Source of the DNA: Narthecium ossifragum
Taxonomy: Eukaryota; Streptophyta; Magnoliopsida; Dioscoreales; Nartheciaceae
NCBI GenBank assembly: GCA_963920575.1
Contig: OY986975.1
Span: 14,817,863-14,881,862, forward strand
DNA: 64,000 nucleotides
Direction: 5' to 3'
Shown: piece after piece, positions 19,958-30,624 of the stretch
Numbering within the stretch: position 1 is the first letter of the stretch
Layout of the letters: every line of letters begins with the position of its first letter
Made by a program: the position numbers and the translations under genes
The notes under the pieces: generated by a model
Seen by the model: only the letters and a program-made list of their open reading frames with translations
Databases searched by the model: none
Told to the model about the DNA's origin: nothing

Positions 19958-22927
19958 CCACTGAGCTGTGTTTTCTGGTTTCCTTTGATTGGTTTTTATT
20001 TATGATAGATACTCAATCATGTTAGGAAGCATATATGTTGTTTTCACGGGATATTAATGGATTTTATCGAGATTGAGGATTGAATTGCGTTCTTACCCTT
20101 TTGAGCGGATTCACGGTTTTACTCACATTTAAATACTTGGTTGGATAAGTAGTTTAAATGCTTATTGCTTCCCTAACCGTTAGCTAGTTATGAGTGTTAG
20201 CTAACGAGGTATTGTGGAACATTAGCCCGTTGCCGGCGAGTGCCGAGGGCTATTGTATAACTGTTGAACCTATAACTGATGTTGTGGCATGTAGAGACAT
20301 CTAGGATAGATGCTTGCATAGGTTCATGCACTGTATGCATTAGAGGCATGTCAGGTTAGGCGGGAGATGGATTGATCGCCGATCCGAGGCTCTCGGGTAG
20401 CTCGGATCTATCTTTAGGACCGCGGCTGGGTAGTCAGGATTAGGGCGATTGTATAATTGGAATCTCATGTTATTGAGGATTTGAGGTAGTTGACTATGAT
20501 CATTGCTTTGAGGTTTAGAGGCCGTGTTGTCTTCCCAAGGCTAAGCTCTAAGGATGGATGTCGATGCGTTCCCGACGTGGGTCCCCAAGGCATGGAAATC
20601 CTGCTTTGGTAAGGGCGTCCCTGCATGTTACTGTTCCGTGGCCTCCTTGTAACTTGTTCAGGAGAGAGGTTTCATGACAGGAGCCCTTGGGACATCGACA
20701 GGGGTTGTGGGACCCCATGGCATTCCTTAGACTTGAGCGGGGAGATATCACTGTTGTTGTTTTGCTCCTTTCAATGTATCGTAGAGTAGAACCCTACCGA
20801 GCTTATCGCTCACTCCTACCCTGGCTGTGTTTGTAGGTGCAGGCGCCAGTTCTTCCGCAGTAGAGTCGGCGGGATCAGTGTTTGGTGGCGCGACTACTTC
20901 CAAAGACGTCTGAGGTTACTGAAGGATGACTGTTGTACTTTTGATCGTTTTGTAAATTGTAAACATCTTTCGAGAACTTTTGGGATTACATGTATAATAT
21001 CTTTCCCTTGGAGGAATTTGATAATAATTATATCATATGTTTAAATAGTATAGCTTGATGTATTTATGAATTGAATTACAGCTTTATCTCTGGAAGTTAA
21101 ATTGTTTAAGATTATCTCTTCTTTTCTGCAAATCATCGCGCCAATTGGATGTGAATAGTGATAGGAACCCTCACGCCCTGTCCTGGATGGGTTTTCTGGG
21201 TCGAGGTGTGACATTCCTGCACCTGCAAAACACAGCCCGGATAGAAGTGAGCATAAAGCTCAGTAGGGTTCTACACTACGACACACAGAAAGGGAGAGAA
21301 CACAACAGTGTCATCCCCAAATAAGGTCTGGGTGTACACAGGGGCCCCATAACCCCACCGTGTGTCCCTGAGGTCCACGATCATGATCTTCCAGAAGAAC
21401 TGGTCACATGATGGGTCACGATGAGTAAGCAGAAAACCACACTGCTGACTCACAAGCAGGTAACCGGCACTGCTGGCGGGAAATGACACCGCTGAGTATG
21501 CACGCCCTCTACTCAATAGTCGTTATAACTGGACACCGGCTACACCTCAGAACCCGACTCGAGACCGACACGACCTCTAAATCATCGATCAACAAGAGTA
21601 TTCCAGTCATCTAATCTTGTCATCAAGATCGACAGAATACTATAATCCAACCGGGACCTTGGTACGCCACGGTTCTAGAGCTAAATCCGAGCTACTCGAA
21701 AGCCTCGGATCGGCGATCGACCCATCGCCCACGCCCTAACATTATGCATCTAATGCACAACAGAATGCATGCTATGATCATACATAAGTAAGAGGTAAGC
21801 ATGCAACAATATGATAAACATAATATACAAGTGCAACTGGATCGCTGCAGCGGTACTACCAATCGTTGCCAGCCAATCCGCAACAGGTCCCGGCATTACG
21901 ACGGTACCGCGACCGTCAACCGCGGACTCCTGCAATGGGAAGCATCCCGAAAACTCAGATGAACAGTAAAATATAATATTATATGTTCTGAATAATATTA
22001 TTTAAATCACCAAGATCCTCTACTTAGAGGCTAAATGACCTCGCCGATCCGATATCCACATAATGTCAAATTCGAGATCCAACTTAGACATCAGTAGATA
22101 AATATGCTGGGATCAATATATCCAAAACCGGGAAACATCCAACGGCTCTATTACCGAGAAAACACTAATAAAAAACCATTAATCTCACTAATTACCTTTA
22201 ATTGCTACAACGCAGCCCATCCGTACGAAATTCATAACACATTATAGGAAAATCAGAAAATTATGAAACTAGTTGGGTCTGAGCGTAGATTCAAAGATCT
22301 ACAACTCTTATGTTCATCCTAACCCAAGATCGTGCACGGAAAGACCGAGAAACACACCGTAAACCAGCTGTTGTTTAAGAACAGCAGAAACCAAAAAATC
22401 CGAGCTTAAACATGCTTAAATCCTACTAAAAACTCAATCAAATCTTATGAAACTTACAACAGAAATTAAGCTAAGCAATAGGCAGCCAATAACACCAAGA
22501 ACACCCAGATCTACTGGCTAGATCAAGAGAAAACCCCTAAACTAACTCAAGTAGGTAGAAACCTACCAGAAACGTAATCCTCGGTTGATTCCCCGCTAAT
22601 CAGTCACTAACCCAGCTTCAAACCACACTAGGGATCTTCCTCTCGTTGTTATGAATCCAACGAGTCTTCAAGCACCCAAAACGGTGGCCGGAGGAGGGAG
22701 AACGGAGGGGAAGAAGGGGCTACTGGAAATAGGGGAAGCAGGGTCGCGGGAAGAAGAAGGAAGAAGGAGAAGGAAGAAGAAGGAGAAGAGGAAAAGCTAG
22801 GGAAGGGGGAGTAGAAGAGGATAAGGGAGAGGAGAGGAGAGAAAGTCTTCTCTCCCTCTGATAGTGGAGAGCGACAGCCAACGGCGGCCGACCTCTCAAA
22901 AATCACTGCCAAGACTTTCTGACACAG

Positions 22928-22987
22928 GAAGATCGATCTTCTTTTCAAGGAAGATCGATCTCCTTAGCAAGGAAGATCGATCTTCTT
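22928..22987. repeat. GATCGATC repeats in the split LTR
   Basis: Three GAAGATCGATCTYC units, each itself nearly palindromic, occur at roughly 25-bp spacing. Confidence 0.8.
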
Positions 22988-24308
22988 GCCCAAAAACTCA
23001 AACTTGGGCTAAAACACAAGCCCAAGCTCGGATCTTCCAATCCCGGGTCCACCTAACCATTCTAATCAAACACTAACATAAACACGGTAGTGTGTACACA
23101 CGCGGGTGTGAAACAAACCGACAAGGCGCAATTTACCAAATTGCTCTTGTGGTCTACAACGAGCCACGGGCCCGACCCAGGCGGTCGACCAAGGAGTAGA
23201 GGGACAGGTCCTCACAGCTGGTGAACTGGCTGGAAGTTGGTGGTGGTACCACTGCAGCAGTTCTTGACCTTATTTACCTACTCACCACCCGGGGCTGGCA
23301 GAGTGCCGAGCCCAAACCTTGTTTGTATTATCATCACATATGTTGCATGCTATATCTGTTATATATGCGTATGTTCATAGCATGCATCTTGTTGTGCACT
23401 AGTTGCATATGGTTAGGACGTGGGCGATCTGTGGGTCGCCGTCCCGAGGCTTGGAACCTCGAAATTAGCCCTAGGACCGGGGTTGGGTAGCTTGATCCTG
23501 GTTTGAATTGTGGTGTACAGTCGAATTCGATGATAGGCCTAGATGGACTCGTACACCTGTTGTTTGATGATTGTAGAGGTCGTGTCGGTCTCTAGTCGAG
23601 TTCTGAGGTGTAGCCGGTGTCCATCTATGACGACTCTTGAGTAGAGAGTGTGCATACTCAGCGGTGCCATTTCCCGCCAGCGGTGCTGGTTCCCTTCTTG
23701 TGAGTCAGCAGTGTCGGTTCCTGCTTACTGAGCGTGACTCATCATGTGACCAGTTCTTCTGGAAGATCATGATCGTGGACCTCAGGGACACGCGGTGTGG
23801 TTATGGGGCCCCCTTGTACACCTAGGCTTTACTAGAGGGCGACACTGTTGTGTTTCCCTCTTCCTTCTATGTGTCGTAGTGTAGTTTCCCTGCTGAGCTT
23901 AGTGCTCACTCCTACCCGGGCTGTGTTTTGCATGTGCAGGCATTAGCTCCTCTTCGATGGCCCCTACCGGGCAGTTGATCAGCGGTGCGACTGCGCCAGG
24001 CGGAGTCTAAGGAGTGGTGATCCTTTACAACTTTGAACCTTTTGTTCTTTAGTCTCCTACGGGAGTATTTAAATGTTGTACTTGATCTCCCCCTCTTCGA
24101 GGATTTGTATATTAAACTTTTGGAAATTGTAATCTTTGTTTTGAAATTATGCTAATTGTCTTTTGTTAAATTGAGGGTGTTTTGATGAATTACTTAGGGA
24201 GATCAATATGTTAAAGGGAACCCTCGCCAAATTTTTCACGGTATGCTAGGTTCCGGTTCGCGTCGGCCGGCTCGGTTGGGCTTTCACCGATCAGGGCGCA
24301 ACATCGGG

Positions 24309-24460
24309 TGTCCAAGCAGTCACCCTACTACGACCACAGTTGATGATGGCTCGGTACGGCGTCAGTCTGTCCATACCGAGTATCACGTCAAACCCGACCA
24401 CATCTAGCCCGAAGGTCTAGAAGAAAATGGAGGCCCCCAACCTCTAACTCACAAGACCGA
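24309..24460 (-). pseudogene. Gypsy protease C-terminal (flap) fragment
   Basis: Minus-strand translation gives VVGFDVILGMDRLTPYRAII followed by NCGRSRVTAW, the characteristic DVILGMDxLxxY.AxIDC end of the Tekay-type protease. Two stops precede it. It joins abruptly to LTR sequence at about 24460, so the active-site DSG half and gag are deleted. On the other side it continues at 17149 toward RT, across the solo LTR. Confidence 0.82.
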
Positions 24461-25711
24461 CAAATCCTCAAAAGGTAAATTATACATTTAACATAATTCT
24501 CGAAGGATATCTATATACAAAAACTGCCAAAAGGTACAACCAAGTCCTTAGAAACCTCAAACGCCTCCACTTGCAAAATGCTACTCAGCATGATTCTATT
24601 CTACGTCACACAGAAAGGAAGGGAACAGTGAAATCCCAGGTTCCACCTCATCTCTAGGGGAAAAACTCACGTTACGTACACCACCTACCTCAGGGCACGC
24701 ACTCTGATGACTTCCATTATCAACAAACGTCCCTCTCATACCAGCCGCCCTAGCGCTTAAACAACAGGGGTAGGACACAAGGACATAAGTAACTTCCCCT
24801 ACTGAACTGATTCTGAGACTGAAACCTAAGACATCCTCTACACCTCAATCAGAGTAATTGCAGCCAACTAGACAGTATCCTCGATAACATAGATTATCAT
24901 AACAATTCAGTCCTAGACGTTGCTACCCAGCCTTGGTCCTACGGCTAGATCCGTGTCGCCCGAGCCCCCGGATCGATGATCAACCCATCGCCCATGCCTA
25001 GCCTAGAATGCATCTAATGTAATCAATCGTATGTACGTTCACATGCACATAATATAGAATTCCAGACATGCAACAATATATTAAAATAATATACAGGGCT
25101 AGACGTAGCACAAAACTCGCAAAGGGGGTGAACATAGCAAGGGTCTAGAATAAGTGGACAAATAGGCGCATAGGCTTACTAGTATCCACGAGACTAAACA
25201 AACAAACAAAACTAAGAATCAAGTAGGTTTCGGCATTACGACAGCAAACACGTACCGTCAACCAAAACTCTACAAGGGGATACAACCCCAGCTCCTAAAA
25301 TAATGGATAAACTGACTCAGATTGGTCTCCCTCAATCAAAAATCAGACAGTCTAGAAGTTAAATATATTAGTCTACACATCCCAAGGGGGTGTGACCCTT
25401 TTGGTTCCACCACAAGCCACACACAGGGCCTACACATATATAATAACATATATATGGTACAATATTGAAAAGCTCCATTTATCGAATTAAAGCAAACGAA
25501 CTACTAATTTTGAAAAATTATAACATTCAATCTAAATGTCTGATTGACGTGAAGCTTGATATACCTACTCAATGACATACCACGAATCACATATCAAAAG
25601 ATCGGATCAATCGGATGAAAATAAATCAATAAAAACCTACAATTTTGGTTTAATTTCATATTCGATAAACAACTCAAAATCCCTTTGTAAATACCTTGCA
25701 TTAAAACTAAA

Positions 25712-26097
25712 ATTGGCAAACCAAACCTAAGGGTCACTAAGATCATCATATCCAAAAATAAAATTAATTGGATAACGAAATTCCACTTAATTGCACAAAT
25801 TAAGCTCACTACTCTGTTTTGCACATCCCGACCATTTAATTCACCAAAAATCATACATAAGTCCCGAAAAATATGAAACTAGTTGAAATTGAAAGCTACT
25901 CGGTAAATTGGCAAACCAAACCTAAGGGTCACTAAGATCATCATATCCAAAAATAAAATTAATTGGATAATGAAATTCCACTTAATTGCACAAATTAAGC
26001 TCACTACTCTGTGTTGCACAGCACGACCATTTAATTCACCAAAAATCATACATAAGTCTCAAAAAATATGAAACTAGTTGAATTTGAAAGCTACTCG
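25712..26097. repeat. Tandem duplication, period 195 bp
   Basis: Two copies starting ATTGGCAAACCAAACCTAAG at 25712 and 25907 are nearly identical, so this duplication is recent compared with the age of the LTR. The partner LTR has a single diverged copy. Confidence 0.85.
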
Positions 26098-26549
26098 GAG
26101 ATCTACAACTTTCATGTTGAAGATTAACTGTTATCATGCACGTACAGCTCTATAATCAAGCTCAAGCATAGCTGTTCGAATTAAACCAGAAAAACCAAAA
26201 ATAAATCAATGAAAACTTGCTTACATCCGGATGAAATCCAACCAAAATCCAACCAAGCTTCAATCAGATATTAATCAAGCCTAGGAGCATCATCTAACAT
26301 AGATTAATCAAACAATTAACCATCCAATTAGCGAAGAACACTTAAACTAACTAAAGGTGAAGAATCATACCAAACCATGCTAATCCACACTTAATCCTTA
26401 ATGAAACCGTATAGGCAAGATCTAGATCTCCTCCTCTCCAAACTGACAACCACCTCAAGCCTCTGGATCAAGCTTCCTCAAGAAAACTAAGGATCGGTGA
26501 AGAGAAGAGAAAAAAAGGAGAAAACAAAGCCTTCACGGGCTCTTACAGA

Positions 26550-26641
26550 GATCGATCGATCGTCCTTTGAACGATCGATCATCCCCAGGACCGATTGATC
26601 GTCCCTTGAATGATTGATTGTCCCCTGGACCGATTGATCGT
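26550..26641. repeat. GATCGATC array in the 5' LTR of the Tekay-like element
   Basis: This array matches 12648-12744, with units such as GATCGATCGATCGTCC and GAACGATCGATC, and decayed versions with GATTGATTG. Confidence 0.8.
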
Positions 26642-26923
26642 GCTGGATTGACAGCTGTCCCAAAAACCAATTGTCGCGTTTGAGCCCGGATCTTCTGATC
26701 CCAACCTCACCGAAGATTCTAACAAGCACATATATCATTCATAGGGCTATTTGTGTACTACGCGGGTGTGACACCAACCGCCAAGGTACAATTTACCAAA
26801 TTTCCCTTGAGGTCCAAAATAAACAATGCGATCAGACAGATCACGCTCAATGTGGAAACATGCCAACATGCCATGGCCCTGGACCTAAGCAAATGAGCCA
26901 GATTAGAGAAATGGGTCCTCACA

Positions 26924-27962
26924 GACCTACTACTATTTACTTCCAATCTGTCGCGATACATTACAAGTTTCACAGTTGATTTGAACAAAATTAATCTAAA
27001 GGCAAAACTGTAATCTATTAATTCACTATTGCATGATAGAAGATTGAAAAGTACAATTATTCCTCAACTATACAATAGATACATCAAATTCCTCAAAAAG
27101 GGAAATTATACATTTAATATAATTTTTAAATTATAAATGTACAACAAATCTATAAAAGTAAAACTGGGCCCTCCGAATCCTCAAGCATCTCATGAAGTCG
27201 ACGAGCCACGAAAGGTCTGTCTAGCTGGAGCTACAATGGAAAAGCTACCTTCTGCACCTACACACGCAGCCCTGGTAGGAGTGAGCAACAAAGCTTACAA
27301 AGTCCCAGGTTCCATCTCATCTCTAGGGGAAACTCACGTTACGTCCACCGCCTACCTCAGGGTACGCTCTCTGTAGCATTCACCATCAACAGTCGTCCCT
27401 CTCATCAACCAAGCGCTCCAGCGCTGAAATAACATGACGTAGGACACAAGGTGGTACGTAACTTCCCCTAACACTGAAACTAAGACTGTGACTGAAACCT
27501 TAGGGTATGCTCTCAGTGGCCTCCACCATCAACAGCCGTCCCTCTCTACAACTAAGCCCTCTAGCGCTGAAACAATATGGCGTATGACACAAGATGGTAC
27601 GTAACTTCCCCTAACATTGAAACTGAGACTGGAATCTTAGGGCGACCTCTACACCTAAATCAGAGTAATTGTAACCAACTAGACATCAATCTTGAGAATA
27701 CAGAAATTTCAACATAATACAATCACATTCTAAACCTTACTACACAGTCTTGGTCCTAAGGCTAGATCCGAGCTGTCCGAGCTGTCCGAGCTATCCGAGC
27801 CCTCGGATCGGTGAAACCCCTATCTGCCCACGTTCTAATCTTATGCTTCTAATGTGAACAAATACATACAATGCTCAGACACGAATATAGAAGTATAAGC
27901 ATGCAACAGTATACAAAACAAAATACAAGTCTAGGCAGCTTACAGCTCGCCCAATGAGTAGA
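26924..27962 (-). mobile_element. Truncated gypsy LTR fragment
   Basis: The sequence resembles the beginning of the solo LTR at 2445-4585 (shared CACTTCCAATC, CGCGATACA and the GGGAAATTATACATTTAA segment), but it lacks the first tens of bases and stops about half way, where Athila-type LTR sequence starts. It contains a degenerate tandem duplication of about 130-140 bp (about 27358-27630). No coding region. Confidence 0.7.
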
Positions 27963-28659
27963 TGATGATTGCATGAAAGTGCACTCTGAATAGACTTGGA
28001 ACTAGTTTAATTACTAGTTTTTTCACCCTTAATTAGTCTCATTAGTACTATTTTTATACTTATATGTTGCTTCACAAAGTTATTTGGAATATGCATGAAA
28101 GTGGAGCTAAAGAAGTAAAGATAGGTCATATTCAACATCAAATCTGTACCTGCTCGGAAAGAACCAGCTGATTTTCCATACATAGTTGGAAAGCTCTGGA
28201 AGTCTAGTTTCCGAGAGTTTTCACGGTTCGTGATTTGGAGTTTCCTAAATGAAGATATGCCATTGTTAGTATGAGAGGTGCAGGAGCAAGCAGCTACGGA
28301 AGAAGAAGATCGATCTATGTTGGTACTCAGACGCTGACAGAGAGTTGACAGAGGACCAATTATAAAAAGATCGATCTGATCCTTAAAAGATCGATCTGAA
28401 CCTGGGCAATCTGGATGTGACCCAGTCTACGGAGAAAGAAGATCGATCATTTCCCAAAGAAGATCGATCTTAGTCGGGGTGATCCAGGTTACGAAAATTG
28501 AGAAAAGAAAGAAGGTCGATCTTTATCCTTAAGAAGATCGATCTCTTGTCGGCCGACCTGAAAACGAACGGACTAGATTTGATCCAATAGTTAAAGTAAA
28601 ACCTAGGGTTTCATACCTATGTTAAAGGAGGTCGTCCAAGACATACGGAGGGGGGTAGG
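27963..28659 (+). mobile_element. Diverged, truncated Athila-type LTR
   Basis: It starts TGATGATTGCATGAAAGTGC and follows the LTR of the adjacent Athila-like element through its U3, including a GATCGATC array, but with many differences. It ends at the start of the next LTR (28660). It is either a solo LTR remnant or part of a tandem LTR arrangement. Confidence 0.7.
28305..28546. repeat. GATCGATC array in the truncated Athila-type LTR
   Basis: Pairs such as AAGATCGATCTGATCC with AAAAGATCGATCTG, and AAGATCGATC with GAAGATCGATCTTAG, occur through the region, at the same relative place as in the neighbouring full LTR. Confidence 0.75.
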
Positions 28660-29021
28660 TGATGAGTGCATGAAAGTGCACTCTGAACAGTCTTATAACC
28701 ATCTCAATTGCTAAATTATTATCCTTAATCAGCATCTTTATTACTATTTTTATATCTATATGTTGCTTCACATGGTTGTTTGGAAAATGCAGGAAATTGG
28801 AGCTAAAAGAAGCTGAAAAGAGTATATAGAGCAACTTCACAAATTAATCTGTACTTGCTCGTGAAAAACCAGATAATGTACCATATATTGTTGGAAAGCT
28901 CTTGAAGTCTAGATTCTGGGGAATTTTACGGTTCGTAATTCTGAGTTTCCTAGAGGAAGTTACGGCAATTTTAGTACCGATGGCGCAGTCTGGATGGCAG
29001 AAAGGAAAATAAGCTGGAAGT

Positions 29022-29450
29022 CCGAGCGATCCGCCGATCGATCGGACCTCACAGAATCGTGACAGAACATGTGTTTTTTGGCTGAACATGGCCCGATCGA
29101 TCCCTCCATCGCTCCTATGGGGTCCGATCGATCCGACACCAATGGTCCGATCGATCGGACTCGGAAAAAGCCAAAAACAGCGGATTTTTACTCAACCGAT
29201 CGATCCAACACTCATAATTCGATCGATCGGACTTGGGAATTAAAGGGTGACAGAACGTATGCTTTTTAAAGGAGCAGAGTTCGATCGATCCGTCCATCGA
29301 TCGAACTCGGGAAGAGCCAGAGACGAAGGATTTTTACGAAATCGATCGATCCGACTCCCTTAGTCCGATCGATCGGACTCGGGCGTAAATAGAAGTTGCA
29401 GATTTTAATGAGACCGATCGATCCAACATCCTGAGGAGGATCGATCGGAC
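29022..29450. repeat. GATCGATC array in Athila 5' LTR
   Basis: About six paired units are present. Each has CCGATCGATCC followed within roughly 15-25 nt by a copy like CCGATCGATCGGAC. The array ends about 60 bp upstream of the TATA box. Confidence 0.88.
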
Positions 29451-29508
29451 GTTCCCAGTGAATTAAATCAACGGTTTAGATCAAATCCGTTGATGGAGAG
29501 CTTCGGGG

Positions 29509-29517
29509 CTATAAATA
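29509..29517 (+). promoter_or_regulatory. TATA box of Athila 5' LTR
   Basis: CTATAAATA in a GGGGCTATAAATAGGA context, a strong plant TATA box, conserved in the 3' LTR at 38024-38032. Confidence 0.7.
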
Positions 29518-30467
29518 GGAAACTTAGGGCTAATCAAGGGGGACTTCTTGGACGTTTTTGGAGGCTCTTTTCAAGACTTTTTCAAGAGGAAGAAGATGAA
29601 GACATCTTCATCCATGGCCGACTAATCTGCGGGCATGGCGGACGGATGATCTAGCGAGGACTAGGGCTTCTTCTCCAACAATGGTTCATAGTTTTTAATC
29701 TTTATTGTTAAACTCTTCTTATGTATTGGATCTTCACATATTGCTTTGTGGTTAAACATCATTATAAATCCAATCATGCTTCTTTTATGATATTGTGATC
29801 CCATATTCATCTCCTTCAATTCTCCTACCGAGTCTCGTGAGACCTTTGCTATACATTGCCCGTAGTGACAGCTGGTATTGTATATTCTTAGGGATCTGGT
29901 TAGATAAGGTTGGGGCTCTATACCGTGAGATCTTTGCTATGCATTGCCGATTGTGAGAGTTGGTATTGTGTATTCTTAGAGATCCGGTTAGAGTTAGGGC
30001 TTTGTCCCGATGAACTTTTGCTGCGCGTTGCCTGTAGTGACAGCCGGTATCGTGTATTCTTAGGTTTAGTTGGATGAAATTAGGACTATAAAAAGGAAAA
30101 ACCAATCATAGGAACAGACATTTATATTTTATCAGATTCATAATTCTATATCTTCCGGTTAAGGTGATTAGGATGTGAATCCCTTAACTGAGTATTACAT
30201 GGACCATTGAGAAGAGAAGAGCCTAAATCCGAGTGACGTGATTCCTGAAGCCTAGCCTCATTCAAATCTTGATTTCTTTCGTTAACTTTATCTTACCATT
30301 ACATCTTCGATCTATTTTCTTAACTTTCATCGCTCTTGATTGTTTTCAATTCATTGTTATCTGTGTTTCTGGATCTTTCCTGCTTGTCTCTCTGTGGGAT
30401 TCGACCTCTCTTATGATGTACTGCACCGCGACCGCTATGCGTGACACATTTGAGCGACATCAAAAAT

Positions 30468-30485
30468 TGGCGCCGTTGCCGGGGA
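30468..30485 (+). promoter_or_regulatory. Primer binding site of Athila-like element
   Basis: TGGCGCCGTTGCCGGGGA begins 5 bp after the 5' LTR. It matches the primer site used by Athila/Tat elements (tRNA-Asp). Confidence 0.9.
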
Positions 30486-30624
30486 GACGGTTCAGAAAAG
30501 CGCCAGAATCAGATTACAGTGATTGTAGACACCGAAAGCGGTAACTTCGTTCATTTTCTTTAGTCTTTATTTCTTTATTTCTTTATTTTGGTTTGCATCT
30601 TTTGGATCGTGTGTTTGCTGGTGT

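Larger units (their letters stand above)
18943..21213 (+). mobile_element. Solo gypsy LTR (2.27 kb), innermost insertion
   Basis: The LTR starts TGTGAGGGCCC and ends GAGGTGTGACA. Flanks TGCCT (18938-18942) and TTCCT (21214-21218) differ at one base, a slightly decayed duplication. It is the same family as 8103-9475 but carries an extra block (about 19440-20290) with its own palindromic array. A TATA box is at 19227-19236. Confidence 0.87.
18607..23216 (-). mobile_element. Solo gypsy LTR (about 2.3 kb net) inside another LTR
   Basis: The LTR starts TGTCGCGCCCCGACC and ends GACAGGTCCTCACA on the plus strand, so it lies on the minus strand. GCTGG flanks it on both sides (18602-18606 and 23217-23221), a perfect duplication. 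It belongs to the same family as the LTR it entered, in the opposite orientation. It was later split by 18943-21213. Confidence 0.88.
17155..24303 (+). mobile_element. Solo gypsy LTR (about 2.5 kb net) split by later insertions
   Basis: The LTR starts TGTGAGGACC and ends GGGCGCAACA, flanked by TCGGG on both sides (17150-17154 and 24304-24308), a perfect duplication. It entered the Tekay-like interior between protease and RT. Another LTR in the opposite orientation (18607-23216) lies inside it, so this LTR consists of 17155-18606 plus 23222-24303. Its promoter area (TATA box plus hairpins) is tandemly duplicated. ORFs within it have no recognisable domain. Confidence 0.88.
10635..26923 (-). 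mobile_element. Tekay/Del-like Ty3/gypsy element, degraded and heavily nested
   Basis: On the minus strand the order is 5' LTR (24461-26923), protease fragment, RT, RNase H, integrase, chromodomain-type end, then 3' LTR (10635-13019). That is the Ty3/gypsy order. Gag, the PBS and the end of the 5' LTR are missing: the LTR passes directly into protease near 24460. The interior was later hit by Cassandra (13420-14364) and a solo LTR (17155-24303) with its own nested insertions. Outer flanks (CGTGT and GACCT) do not match, so the ends have been rearranged. Confidence 0.85.
24461..26923 (-). repeat. 5' LTR of Tekay-like element (truncated at its inner end)
   Basis: The sequence is homologous to 10635-13019 over nearly the whole length and ends GGGTCCTCACA. 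The first roughly 190 bp of the plus-strand alignment (the LTR 3' end on the minus strand) is missing at the protease junction. It carries a private 195-bp tandem duplication at 25712-26097. Confidence 0.8.
28660..30462 (+). repeat. 5' LTR of Athila-like element
   Basis: The LTR starts TGATGAGTGCATG and ends GAGCGACATCA (1803 bp; the ends form a TGATG...CATCA inverted repeat). A TATA box is at 29509-29517. It is about 70 bp longer than the 3' LTR because of one extra palindrome unit at about 29308-29380. Confidence 0.92.
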
